A stretch of DNA of 55,187 nucleotides from an uncultured Mailhella sp. Lineage in GTDB: Bacteria > Desulfobacterota > Desulfovibrionia > Desulfovibrionales > Desulfovibrionaceae. The notes beneath the pieces were generated by a model that did no database searches, was not told where the DNA came from, and saw nothing but the letters and a program-made list of their open reading frames with translations. Within the stretch, counting starts at the first letter, position 1. Every line of letters starts with the position of its first letter. Shown one piece after another: positions 10,682-19,285 of the stretch. The translations under genes and the position numbers were made by a program. The stretch is from the NCBI GenBank assembly GCA_944322635.1, contig CALUPL010000069.1:1-55187 (forward strand), read 5' to 3'.

Positions 10682-11542
10682 ATGGTTCTCTATTCCATAC
10701 TCGCTCTTACCGGACTAGGCTTTGTTGCCGCCGCTCTGCTTGCCGTTGCTTCCCGCGTTTTTGCCGTGCAGGAAGACCCGCTGGTGGGAAAAGTCACCGA
10801 TACTCTGCCGGGCGCCAACTGCGGCGGATGCGGCTATGCCGGCTGTGAAGGCTATGCCAACGCCGTGGTTCACGATCCTTCCATTCCTCCCAATCTCTGC
10901 GTGGTGGGAGGTTCCAAGGTGGCTTCCGCCATAGGCACGATTACCGGCAAGCTCACCACGGAAATGGAACCTCTCTGCGCGTATCGCCGCTGCGACAAGA
11001 ACGCAGGTCAGGTGACAAGGCGCTTCGACTACAAGGGCATTCCTTCCTGCGCCGCCGCTGCCGCCCTGCATCACGGTTCCGACCAGTGCGGCTTTTCCTG
11101 CCTCGGCTTCGGCGACTGCGTGAAGGAATGCATGACCGAAGCCCTGCACGTGGAAAACTACATAGTCATGGTCAACGAATTCATGTGCATAGGCTGCGGC
11201 AAGTGCACCAAGGTATGCCCGCGCAGCGTGCTTCAGCTCATTCCCAAGCGCGCCAGGGTTGCCATTACATGCTCTTCGCAGGACAGGCTCAAGGCCGTCA
11301 TGGACGTGTGCAAGGTGGGCTGCATTCACTGCGAAAAGTGCGTAAAAACCTGCCCGGCCAAGGCCATTACCATGGAAAACAACAGAATTCAGATAGACCA
11401 GAAGCGCTGTCTTGAATACGGCGACTCCTGCGGCGAAGCCTGCGCCAAGGGCTGCCCCCGCCACATTCTGCGCCTGCACGGCGCGGCTGCCGTTGCCGCC
11501 ATGGCCGAAGCCTGCAACAAGGAACAGCAAGAAGCCGTATAA
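10682..11542 (+). CDS. rnfB: Rnf complex ferredoxin-type subunit RnfB
   Basis: RnfB is the cytoplasmic entry point for electrons from reduced ferredoxin. The 286-residue protein has one N-terminal membrane helix, a four-Cys domain (CGGCGYAGCEGYA about residue 49) and a ferredoxin-like region with several Cys clusters (CGFSCLGFGDC, CIGCGKCTKVCP, CIHCEKCVKTCP) plus a last Cys-rich segment near the C-terminus. This gives capacity for several 4Fe-4S clusters. I chose ATG 10682, which has AAGGA 8 bases upstream. A TTG start at 10649 would add eleven residues with no ribosome binding site. Confidence 0.93.
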   Translation: MVLYSILALTGLGFVAAALLAVASRVFAVQEDPLVGKVTDTLPGANCGGCGYAGCEGYANAVVHDPSIPPNLCVVGGSKVASAIGTITGKLTTEMEPLCAYRRCDKNAGQVTRRFDYKGIPSCAAAAALHHGSDQCGFSCLGFGDCVKECMTEALHVENYIVMVNEFMCIGCGKCTKVCPRSVLQLIPKRARVAITCSSQDRLKAVMDVCKVGCIHCEKCVKTCPAKAITMENNRIQIDQKRCLEYGDSCGEACAKGCPRHILRLHGAAAVAAMAEACNKEQQEAV

Positions 11543-11569
11543 CCGCCTCTCCCGCTCCGCGAGGTTTTC

Positions 11570-12538
11570 ATGCTCACAAGACGCTTTTTTCTCCGCGCGC
11601 TGACCGCCGTTGCCGCCACCTCAACGCTGCCCTTTTCCACCGCCCGCGCCTCTTCCCTTCCCCTCGCAGCCGAAACGCGGCTCATGATGGGCACCTTCGT
11701 CACCATTAAAGCCTGCGGCGTTTCCGACGATCAGGCGGCGGAAGCCATGGGCAGGGCCTTTGAGCGCATGATCGCGCTCGAAGCGGCTCTCACCCGGTTC
11801 GACAGCGCCTCCGCCTTGGGACAGCTCAACGCCTCCGGGCACTTGAACGACGCGCCCGAACCTCTTTTCGCCGTGCTTCGTTCCGCCTCCGCCATGCACC
11901 GCGTGACGGGCGGGGCCTTCGACCCCACGGTTCTCCCTATTCTCGAACTGCTGGAGCACTCCGTTCCCACAGACCGCGACATGGCCGAAGCCTCAGGCCT
12001 CGTTGGAATGGAACACGTGAAAATTGCCGACAACGGCGTGCGCTTTTTGCGCAGTGACATGAAAATGAGCCTCGACGGCATTGCCAAGGGCTATATTGCC
12101 GACGAGGGCGCACGCATCATGCGCCGCCTGGGCGTGAAAAACTTTCTCATCAACGCCGGGGGCGACATTGTGGCCGCTGGCACGAAGCACGGCCGTCCCT
12201 GGCGCGTGGCCGTAGAAAACCCGGAAAAGTACCACGGCAACACCGCCTACCCCGCCGTGCGTTCCCTGACCAATCAGGCCATGGCCACGTCCGGCTCCTA
12301 TGAAAGCGTTTTCGGAAAAAACGAGGAGCTGAACCACATTGTCAATCCTTCCACCGGCCGCTGCTCCAAGGTTCCCGGAGCCTCGGTGGTAGCCGCCTCC
12401 GCCATGGAGGCCGATGCCCTTGCCACGGCCCTGTGCGTCATGCCCCGTCCGGTGGAATTCATGGAAAAGCTGCCGAACGCCGCCTGTCTGCTCACCCTGC
12501 CCGCAGGCCGCCTGCAACGCTCAAGCCGCTGGAGTTAA
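11570..12538 (+). CDS. apbE: FAD:protein FMN transferase ApbE (Tat-exported)
   Basis: ApbE transfers FMN from FAD onto Thr of the target motif found in RnfG. The 322-residue protein begins with a twin-arginine-type signal (TRRFFLRALTA), so it should be exported folded to the periplasm. Family motifs include MGTFVTI, the central DGIAKGY near residue 167 and the NAGGDIVAAG segment near 197. Its position directly after rnfB, 27 bases away, ties it to maturation of RnfG and possibly RnfD. The end of the protein is slightly short but continuous. Confidence 0.92.
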   Translation: MLTRRFFLRALTAVAATSTLPFSTARASSLPLAAETRLMMGTFVTIKACGVSDDQAAEAMGRAFERMIALEAALTRFDSASALGQLNASGHLNDAPEPLFAVLRSASAMHRVTGGAFDPTVLPILELLEHSVPTDRDMAEASGLVGMEHVKIADNGVRFLRSDMKMSLDGIAKGYIADEGARIMRRLGVKNFLINAGGDIVAAGTKHGRPWRVAVENPEKYHGNTAYPAVRSLTNQAMATSGSYESVFGKNEELNHIVNPSTGRCSKVPGASVVAASAMEADALATALCVMPRPVEFMEKLPNAACLLTLPAGRLQRSSRWS

Positions 12539-13037
12539 CGCTTTTCGAGCTGTTTTTCTTCTTCCTGCTTCGAAAAAATTTTTCGAAACACGCTTCACAT
12601 CCTACAGAAAGGGACTTCCTTATTATTTTCCGGCCTGAACGTGCAGATTGCCCGTTCAGGCTTTTTCATTTCAGCCAGTGAAAAAGATTTTTCCCCCACG
12701 ACACGGACATATTCGGCATCAAACTCTCCCAAGGAATCCGCATGGTTCTTCAAATCCACAACCATCCTTCACAACATGAATGCAGCCGCATATTCCTCAT
12801 GGAAAAGTCGTACTCGTCCACACTGCCGTGGACAAGCCCTTTTTCCCTCCTCTACCCTTCAACTTTTTTCTGCTATACTGTTCAGCAGATATGAAGTGGC
12901 GGAATACCGGAGCCGCCCCCTTTTCGGCCTCACCCGCTCCCACCCGCCCTTTCCGCCGCAGGTACTTTTCCCCAGGCCGGGACTTTTGTTTATCTTGAAC
13001 GCGCCCGTACAGAAAGACTTTCAACGCGGGAGACCCC
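12539..13037. other. Intergenic region after the rnf operon
   Basis: No credible gene lies in these 499 bases. They hold the terminator at 12633-12666 and, near the right end, the ribosome binding site GGGAG for the next gene. TATACT near 12881 could be a -10 element, but no good -35 precedes it. Confidence 0.4.
12633..12666 (+). terminator. Terminator of the rnf-apbE operon
   Basis: An 8-bp perfect stem (GCCTGAAC/GTTCAGGC) with a 13-base loop is followed directly by TTTTT. It lies about 95 bases after apbE. Confidence 0.85.
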
Positions 13038-14321
13038 ATGGACCGCTTCATATATATTCACGGATTCAACAGCAGTGCGCAAAGCCGTTCGGGACACGAA
13101 CTGACGGAACTTCTCGGCAGACAGGTCATCTGTCCTGAATACGATTATTCCAGACCTTTTTACGAGTGTTTTGCCTCACTGCGCCGCCAGATACTCGATG
13201 CCATAGATGAAACGAACGACCGCATATGTCTCATGGGATCATCGCTTGGAGGATTCTATGCGCTTCAGCTGAGGCATCCTGCCATCATGCACGTCGTGGC
13301 ATGGAACCCTGTTGTCTTCCCGGCCATGCAGCTGGAGCAGTTTATCGGCCGGAACACACGTTTTTCCGACGGATCAACGTGGGAATTCACCAGAAGCGTC
13401 ATGCTCTCCTATGCGCAGGCTCCCGATCCCCGTCCCTGGAGGAACGAAGCCTGGGTGCGAGAAGAACGCAAGGCCCGGCATATCAAGTCCAGGCAGCTTC
13501 CCTTCCTGGACTTCGGCGGAGGAAGAGTTTTTTCCTGCTGTACCGACCCAGGAGGAAAAACTCTGGAAACGACGCCGGCGGCTATGGATGCCGCACGCAT
13601 TCCGAAACGGGATATCTTCCTCGGCAATGCCGACAAAGTTCTCCATGCCGACCTCACACGAGCCTTCTGGCAGGGAGCAGCTGAGCTCCACGATATAGTT
13701 TCAGGACATCAGATCATGAACTATACTCACGCGCTGGATACGCTGAGACAAGGCAAGCTGCTGGAAAGCTTCAACAGCTGGCATAACGGTTTTTCCTGGG
13801 CTTCCGAATTTCACGAGGCCGGCACTTTCGATATGGCCGGAATAATCGCCACGGGAACCAGACATGAACAGGTCCAGGGGCTGCTCTGGCTGGCCGACGT
13901 TCCTTTCCTGGAACTCAAGGGGAAAGAACAGAACAACTCGCTTATTGCGGCATTCTTCCACGCCCGGCATGAACGACGCCTGAAACGCCTGCTTGCCGGT
14001 CTGGCACGCCTGTGCGGACAGCACAGCTATGTCTTCCTGCGCGCCGACGGTCCGGTCGTTCGACATCAGGTTGCCCACAATAATCTGATGGATGCGGAGT
14101 ACTGTCTTCCCGTCAACGAACGCAGTCTGTCCGAAGCCGTTCTTGCGGCTTTTCCTCAATGGCAAGGAGTACAGGGCTTATGGCATGGTCACAAATCCCA
14201 AGGTTCCTTTGCCAGTGCCGTCATGAGGGAGCATTTCTCCAATCTGTGGGACAAGTTCGATGATCCCGTCGCTGAATTTGAAAAAAATTCCTCCACGCAG
14301 GGAAGAACGTCGGAGGAGTAA
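13038..14321 (+). CDS. YqiA-like alpha/beta hydrolase with an extra C-terminal domain
   Basis: The first 235 or so residues resemble YqiA/UPF0227 esterases: YIHGFNSSAQS near residue 5, the nucleophile elbow GSSLGG with Ser69, an Asp in GNADKVLHADL and a His in IVSGHQIMNY. YqiA proteins are near 190-200 residues, but this one has 427. The remaining roughly 190 residues (from about TLRQGKLLESFNSW) contain many Trp and His and match no domain I recognise. The ATG at 13038 follows GCGGGAG. It is a single gene between the rnf terminator and the TauE gene. Esterase or thioesterase activity is likely; the substrate is unknown. Confidence 0.65.
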   Translation: MDRFIYIHGFNSSAQSRSGHELTELLGRQVICPEYDYSRPFYECFASLRRQILDAIDETNDRICLMGSSLGGFYALQLRHPAIMHVVAWNPVVFPAMQLEQFIGRNTRFSDGSTWEFTRSVMLSYAQAPDPRPWRNEAWVREERKARHIKSRQLPFLDFGGGRVFSCCTDPGGKTLETTPAAMDAARIPKRDIFLGNADKVLHADLTRAFWQGAAELHDIVSGHQIMNYTHALDTLRQGKLLESFNSWHNGFSWASEFHEAGTFDMAGIIATGTRHEQVQGLLWLADVPFLELKGKEQNNSLIAAFFHARHERRLKRLLAGLARLCGQHSYVFLRADGPVVRHQVAHNNLMDAEYCLPVNERSLSEAVLAAFPQWQGVQGLWHGHKSQGSFASAVMREHFSNLWDKFDDPVAEFEKNSSTQGRTSEE

Positions 14322-14643
14322 CACTTTCTGAAGATTTTCCTTCCCCCTGCAACGGAAAAAATCCCCAGTTCCGCCGATCACCGCGCCTCTTTGTCTACAG
14401 CAAAAAGGGCGCAACGGCATCCATTTCTCTCTCGTCGCGCCAAAAGATTTGCGGCTTGTTCCGACTTCGTTTTCCGATTTCTGGTACATTGCCCCGGCGC
14501 ATCTCCCCCACGCCCCTGCATCCTCGCCCTGTACTTCTAGTGGATTCACTTGAAAAAGCATGGGAAATTTGTCAGACCAATTTCCCGTTGACGCGCACGT
14601 CTTAACCAGTATGATAAAAAAAATATAAAAAGGAGATGATTGC
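14322..14643. other. Intergenic region before the TauE/SafE gene
   Basis: No gene is visible in these 322 bases. They carry the promoter at 14588-14615 and an A-rich stretch leading into the AAAGGAG ribosome binding site of the exporter gene. Confidence 0.4.
14588..14615 (+). promoter_or_regulatory. Sigma-70-type promoter of the TauE/SafE exporter
   Basis: TTGACG (14588-14593) and TATGAT (14610-14615) are separated by 16 bases. Both differ from consensus by one base. The ATG lies 28 bases downstream, with the AAAGGAG site between. Confidence 0.65.
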
Positions 14644-15441
14644 ATGCTGACAGCCTTTCTTCTCTATTGCGTGCTCGGTGCGATTGCAGGCATTCTGGCC
14701 GGTCTTCTAGGCATCGGCGGCGGCACGGTGGTAGTACCAATGCTGGTTTTTGCCTTTTCGTGGCAGAACCTGCCGCCCGATGTGATCATTCACATGGCCA
14801 TAGGAACCTCGTTGGCCAGCATCATGTTCACGGCGGTGTCCAGCTCATGGGCACATCACAAGCACGGAGGGGTGGACTGGCACGTTTTCAAGTTCATCAC
14901 CATAGGCATTCTGCTGGGCACCTATTGCGGATCCTTTGTGGCGGCCCGGCTCCCTGCCCGGTACCTTCAAATATTTTTCGTGGTGTTCCTCCTTTACGTG
15001 GCAACCAACATGCTGCTCAATAAAAAGCCCAATCCCACCAGGCACTTGCCAGGATTTGCAGGCATGACCGGTGCAGGACTCGTCATCGGCGCCATTTCCA
15101 GCCTCGTGGGCATAGGCGGCGGCACGCTTTCGGTTCCTTTCCTTGTGTGGCACAACGTGGACATGCGCCGCGCCGTGGGCACCTCGGCCGCCATAGGCTT
15201 TCCCATTGCCTTTGCGGGCGCACTCGGCTACGTGACCAACGGCTGGAACGCACCCGGTCTGCCCGAATACGCCCTCGGCTTCGTGTATCTTCCCGCGCTG
15301 GTGGGCATTGTGGCCATAAGCATGCTCACCGCTCCCGTGGGCGCCAGCATCGCCCATCGTCTGCCCATTCCCAAGCTCAAGAAATTCTTTTCCATATTCC
15401 TTTACGTCGTTGCCCTGAAAATGCTCATGGACGTTCTATAA
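14644..15441 (+). CDS. TauE/SafE-family (TSUP) sulfite/anion exporter
   Basis: This 265-residue inner-membrane protein has about eight hydrophobic helices in two repeats. Each repeat opens with the family glycine motif: GLLGIGGGTVVVP near residue 19 and SLVGIGGGTLSVP near residue 154. TSUP proteins move sulfite, sulfoacetate or related sulfur and carbon anions, which fits a sulfonate- or sulfate-respiring organism; the exact substrate cannot be read from the sequence. The ATG follows AAAAAGGAGATG with good spacing. It is transcribed alone, with a promoter and terminator close on each side. Confidence 0.85.
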   Translation: MLTAFLLYCVLGAIAGILAGLLGIGGGTVVVPMLVFAFSWQNLPPDVIIHMAIGTSLASIMFTAVSSSWAHHKHGGVDWHVFKFITIGILLGTYCGSFVAARLPARYLQIFFVVFLLYVATNMLLNKKPNPTRHLPGFAGMTGAGLVIGAISSLVGIGGGTLSVPFLVWHNVDMRRAVGTSAAIGFPIAFAGALGYVTNGWNAPGLPEYALGFVYLPALVGIVAISMLTAPVGASIAHRLPIPKLKKFFSIFLYVVALKMLMDVL

Positions 15442-15470
15442 GCGACATTTTTCTCATGCTTTTCCTTGTT

Positions 15471-15504
15471 GCGCCCGACAGGTTCGCCTGCCGGGCGCTT
15501 TTTT
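15471..15504 (+). terminator. Terminator of the TauE/SafE gene
   Basis: A 12-bp stem (GCGCCCGACAGG with CCTGCCGGGCGC, one A-C mismatch) closes a stable TTCG tetraloop and is followed by six T. It is a textbook intrinsic terminator. Confidence 0.9.
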
Positions 15505-15647
15505 GCAGGCACAGCAAGCCCATGGCGTTCCATAGTCCATCCACCATCCCTGAATTACAGAAAAAAAACGAGCTACGTTCTCACTTGCCTGTCCCTTGCA
15601 AGTTCATGTGAAACCGACGTGAGACTTCTTGTGGCATAACCTTTTTA

Positions 15648-15668
15648 CGCGCTTCCATTTTTATACAA
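15648..15668. repeat. 21-base direct repeat, copy 1
   Basis: CGCGCTTC followed by CATTTTTATACAA here matches 15867-15887 in 20 of 21 positions; only the eighth base differs (C versus T). The copies are 219 bases apart. This copy overlaps the palindrome ACAATATTGT. Confidence 0.75.
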
Positions 15669-15866
15669 TATTGTTAAAATCGTTACCCTCCAGCAATGGC
15701 AAAAATTTTTCTTTTTTTTCGCCGTCGCGTTTCTTTCGGCTGGCCCTCTCTCCATGCTTAACGATTATTCATTTTATTTCATTGAAATAATTTATTTTAT
15801 AAGTATATATTCATTATTATTCAACCCCGACAACATTCTTTTTTGCATGGAGCGCACACGTTTTTT

Positions 15867-15887
15867 CGCGCTTTCATTTTTATACAA
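15867..15887. repeat. 21-base direct repeat, copy 2
   Basis: This copy lies about 95 bases before the GntR regulator start. A pair of such repeats before a regulator gene suggests autoregulation, but a duplicated promoter segment is equally possible. Confidence 0.75.
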
Positions 15888-15981
15888 AATCGGAAAAATT
15901 GCCTGTTTTCCATTGACACTACCGCCCTTTTTCCCTAACACTGTTTGTGACGGAAATGGTAAAACCAATGAGGACGCTCTC

Positions 15982-16692
15982 ATGGACATTGCTCAAACCA
16001 ATCTTTCCCACCCCCAGCGTACCTACAACCGTCTCTCCGACCGCATTCGGGCGTTCATCGAAGAGCAGAACTACCGTTGCGGCGACAAGCTCCCTCCAGA
16101 ACGAACTCTGGCCGAAAGCTTCGGCGTCTCCCGCGGAAGCATCCGCGAAGCCATACGCATTCTCAACGAAAAGGGCATTCTGCGCAGCCGTCAGGGCGAC
16201 GGTACCTATGTGCATTCCCCCGACATCTCACCTCTTCAGGGCGCTCTGCTGGAAGTCGTGGATGCCAAGGGTGAAATGTTCGACCAAATCATAGAATTCC
16301 GGCGCATAGTCGATCCGCCCATAGCCATGCTTGCGGCCGTGCGCTGCACGCCGGAACAGCTCAACAGGCTGAAAATAGTGGTGTGCGAACAGCACATGCG
16401 CTGCCTCTCCAATGAAAACGACGGCGATCTCGACGCGCAGTTCCACACCATGCTTGCGGAATGCACCGCAAATCCCATGCTCGTGAACGCCGCAAAAACC
16501 ATCAACAATGCCTACGCGGAATGCCGCGCCTCGGAACTGCGTACCCCGGAATGGCGCAAGCTTTCGCTCAACGCCCATCTGCGCATTCTCAAAGCCATAG
16601 AAAACCGTTCTCCCGATGAGGCCCACAATGCCGTGATGGCCCATTTGGAAACAATAGCTTCCAAGCATCTTTTCTCTGTCACCAGAGACTGA
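15982..16692 (+). CDS. GntR/FadR-type (FCD domain) transcriptional regulator
   Basis: This 236-residue protein has an N-terminal winged helix (LPPERTLAESFGVSRGSIREA, about residues 35-55, then ILNEKGILRSRQGDGTYVH) and a C-terminal all-helical FCD ligand domain with the family pattern FRRIVDPPIA and a late HLRILKAIENRS helix. FCD domains bind organic acids or acyl compounds, often through a metal. I chose ATG 15982 because it follows GAGGA and begins just before the helix-turn-helix. It lies 50 bases upstream of the transporter operon and is the likely local regulator. Unlike that operon it looks intact. Confidence 0.85.
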   Translation: MDIAQTNLSHPQRTYNRLSDRIRAFIEEQNYRCGDKLPPERTLAESFGVSRGSIREAIRILNEKGILRSRQGDGTYVHSPDISPLQGALLEVVDAKGEMFDQIIEFRRIVDPPIAMLAAVRCTPEQLNRLKIVVCEQHMRCLSNENDGDLDAQFHTMLAECTANPMLVNAAKTINNAYAECRASELRTPEWRKLSLNAHLRILKAIENRSPDEAHNAVMAHLETIASKHLFSVTRD

Positions 16693-16742
16693 TCGCACCC
16701 TAAAGCATGGAGGATCGATGATGTCACCAAGGAGGTCAGTGT

Positions 16743-18264
16743 ATGGATTTTGTGTTTGAGCTGCTCGGAGCCGTCATGGACTTCAAGCTACTGGCCTATG
16801 TTTTTATAGGCACCTTCTTTGGCATTGTGGCAGGCGCCATTCCCGGATTCACTATCCTCATGGCCGTCATTCTGGTATTTCCCTTCACCTTCTCCATGTC
16901 GCCGCTCGAAGGACTCTCCACCATGATAGGCGTATACGTGGGAGGTGGCGCAGGCGGTCAGGTTTCCGGCATTCTTCTGGGCATTCCCGGTACGCCTTCC
17001 TCCATCTGCACGGTGTTCGACGGATATCCGCTGGCACAAAAGGGCAAGGCCGGCCTTGCCCTCGGCCTCGGCATTTTCGGTTCGTTCTTCGGCGGACTCA
17101 TCGGCGTTCTTTCGCTCGTGCTGCTGCTCAAGCCCGCCGCCGAATTCGGCCTCAAGTTCGGCCCCTGGGAAATGTTCAGCCTGGTGCTCTTCTCCCTCAC
17201 CCTCATTGCCTCCCTTGGTGAAAAATCATTCCTCAAGGGACTTATCGGCGGCGCGTTCGGTCTCATTCTCGCCACCATAGGCATCGACGACACCGGCGGC
17301 ACGCTCCGCTTCACCTTCGGCAGTCCCAGCCTCACCACGGGCATCACCCTGCTGCCCACCCTGGTCGGCCTGTTCGCCTTCCCGCATCTGCTCAAGGGCG
17401 TGGAACAGCGCCGTCAGCTCCAGCACGCCGGCGATCAGCAGAGCATGCTCGGCAACCAGAACCTCAACATTCCCTACCGCGAAGTGTTCGGCTGCCTGAA
17501 AAATACTGGGGCTGCGTGCTGCGTTCCGGCGCCATTGGCGCCTTTGTGGGCGCCTGCCCGGCGAAGGCGGCACCGTGGCCAACTTCCTGAGCTACGATCA
17601 GGCCAAGAGGGCCTCAAAAACGCCGGAACAGTTCGGCGAAGGCACTCCCGAAGGCGTCATTGCCTCCGAAGCCGGCAACAGCGGCACGGCGGGCGGTTCC
17701 ATGATTCCTACCCTGGCGCTCGGCGTGCCCGGTTCCGCCACCGCCGCCGTCATGATGGGCGTGCTCATGGTGCACTCCATTCCTCCGGGACCAGGCCTCT
17801 TCAAGAATGAACCCATTCTGGTGTTCGGTCTGTTCCTTACCTTCTTCATCGCGCACTTCTTCATGGTATTCATTCAGTGCGCCGCCGGCGGCCGCTTCTT
17901 CCTCAGGGTTGCCGCCCTGCCCATGCCGGTGCTCATTCCCATAGTGTTTATGCTGTGCGCTATCGGTTCCTACTCGCTCAACAACCAGATCTCCGACGTG
18001 TGGCTGTTCTTCGTGTTCGGCATTCTCGGCTACCTGCTCGACAAGGCCGACTATCCGCTGCCGCCCATCGTCATCGGCCTGATTCTCGGAGAGATGTTCG
18101 AAAGCAATCTGCGCCAGGCCCTCACCTCCGATCCCGACTGGACACTGTTCTTCACGCGGCCCATCTCCGGCGTGTTCATGGCCCTTACCGCCATTTCCAT
18201 TCTGATGACCGTCCGTCAGATCCGGAAGCACAAAAAGGGTCTCAAGAGTATGCTCAACAAATAA
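16743..18264 (+). pseudogene. tctA: tctA, tripartite tricarboxylate transporter large subunit, two frameshifts
   Basis: TctA is the twelve-helix permease of TTT transporters. The reading is continuous from 16743 (MDFVFELLGAVMDFK) to about 17498, then a run of five A (17499-17503) appears to lack one base. The next 17 codons (YWGCVLRSGAIGAFVGA) continue in a second frame, and a C is missing near 17554. The rest, from LPGEGGTVANFLSYD to the stop at 18264, is in a third frame. All family segments are present when the two bases are restored, including SEAGNSGTAGGSMIPTLALG. As written the gene makes only a 355-residue truncated product. Sequencing error is possible, but see the other lesions downstream. 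Confidence 0.85.
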
Positions 18265-18285
18265 CCTCAACCAAGAGAGGATTGT

Positions 18286-19233
18286 ATGAACCGTTTCGTC
18301 AAAGTTCTGCTGTGTGCGGCTCTTGCTCTGGCCCCCATGTACGAAGCCTCCGCCGCCTACCCCGAAAAGGAAATCAAGCTCATCGTGCCCTACTCCCCCG
18401 GCGGGGCCTCCGACGCCATTTTCCGCGTCATTGCCATGAAGCTTTCCGAAAAGATCGGCAAGCCCGTGGTCGTGGTTAACATGGGCGGCGCAAGCGCCTC
18501 CAAGGGGTCCCGCTTCGTGAAGGATTCCCGCCCCGACGGCTACACCATCGGCGGCGTCAACGAAACCCTGTACACCGCCCACTACGGCGGCATTACCGAA
18601 TACGACTACACGGCCTTCACGCCCATATGCCTGCTCACCAAGACCCCGAACTTTCTGGTGGCCCATGCCAGCGCCCCCTTCAACAATCTGAAGGAACTCT
18701 TCGAATACGCCAAGGCCAACCCCGGCAAGCTGCGCGTGACCTATACGCCTTCGTCCATTGCCCAGGTATTCTTCCAGGGGCTGTTCAAGAACGCCGGCGT
18801 GTCTGAAGATCTGTTCCGCGCCATCGGCATCAACGACACCGGCGCCCAGATCAAGAACCTGCTCGGCCAACACGTCGATCTCGTCATGGGCGGCATTTCC
18901 TCAGCATCGGAATACGTGAAGGACGGACGTCTCTAGTTCATAGGCGTGGCCAACGAAACCCGTCTTGCCTCCGCTCCCGACGTTCCCACCTTCGAAGAAC
19001 AGGGCGTGAAGTGGTACAACGGCACCAACCGCGGCATTGCCGCTCCGCTCAACGTGCCTCAGGAAGCCGTGGACGCTCTGGCCAAGGCCTTCAAGGAAGT
19101 GTCCGAAGACCCCGCCTTCGTGGCCAAAATGAACGACCTCGGCTGCTCCGTGCAGTATCTTGCCCCGGCCGAATTCAAGAAGTACATGCAGGAATCCGAC
19201 GCCGTGTTCAAGGAATTCCTCTCCAACAAGTAA
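18286..19233 (+). pseudogene. tctC: tctC, TTT transporter substrate-binding protein, in-frame TAG
   Basis: TctC-type proteins are periplasmic solute-binding lipoprotein-like receptors for organic acids. The frame starts with a Sec signal (MNRFVKVLLCAALALAPMYE), followed by family motifs YPEKEIKLIVPYSPGG and RPDGYTIGG. A TAG at 18934-18936 interrupts it after VKDGRL; the same frame continues with FIGVANETRLASAPDVPTFE to 19233. The restored product would be 315 residues, the usual family length. A single base change from AAG or CAG would explain the stop. TAG is used as the normal stop of many neighbouring genes, so readthrough is unlikely. Confidence 0.85.
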
Positions 19234-19245
19234 TCTTCGACCTAC

Positions 19246-19269
19246 GGGGAACGGGATTTCCCGTTCCCC
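19246..19269 (+). promoter_or_regulatory. Intercistronic hairpin between tctC and tctB
   Basis: An 11-bp perfect stem (GGGGAACGGGA/TCCCGTTCCCC) with a 2-base spacer lies just after tctC and five bases before the first possible tctB ATG. Such hairpins often protect the abundant binding-protein mRNA from 3' decay and lower expression of the next gene. It has only TTT after it, so full termination is unlikely. Confidence 0.6.
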
Positions 19270-19285
19270 TTTCATGGGGCGCGTC

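Larger units (their letters stand above)
15442..15981. other. Long AT-rich gap upstream of the GntR regulator
   Basis: These 540 bases hold a terminator at their left end and then strongly AT-rich DNA without a credible gene. Two 21-base direct repeats (15648-15668 and 15867-15887) and a perfect palindrome ACAATATTGT (15665-15674) suggest regulator binding. The regulator's reading frame stays open back to 15754, but the residues are low-complexity and unlike any GntR protein. Confidence 0.45.

Noticed and set aside
15754..15981. N-terminal extension of the GntR regulator
   Set aside because: The 76 extra codons are Phe/Ile/Tyr-rich from AT-rich non-coding DNA and have no ribosome binding site; the helix-turn-helix starts normally from 15982.
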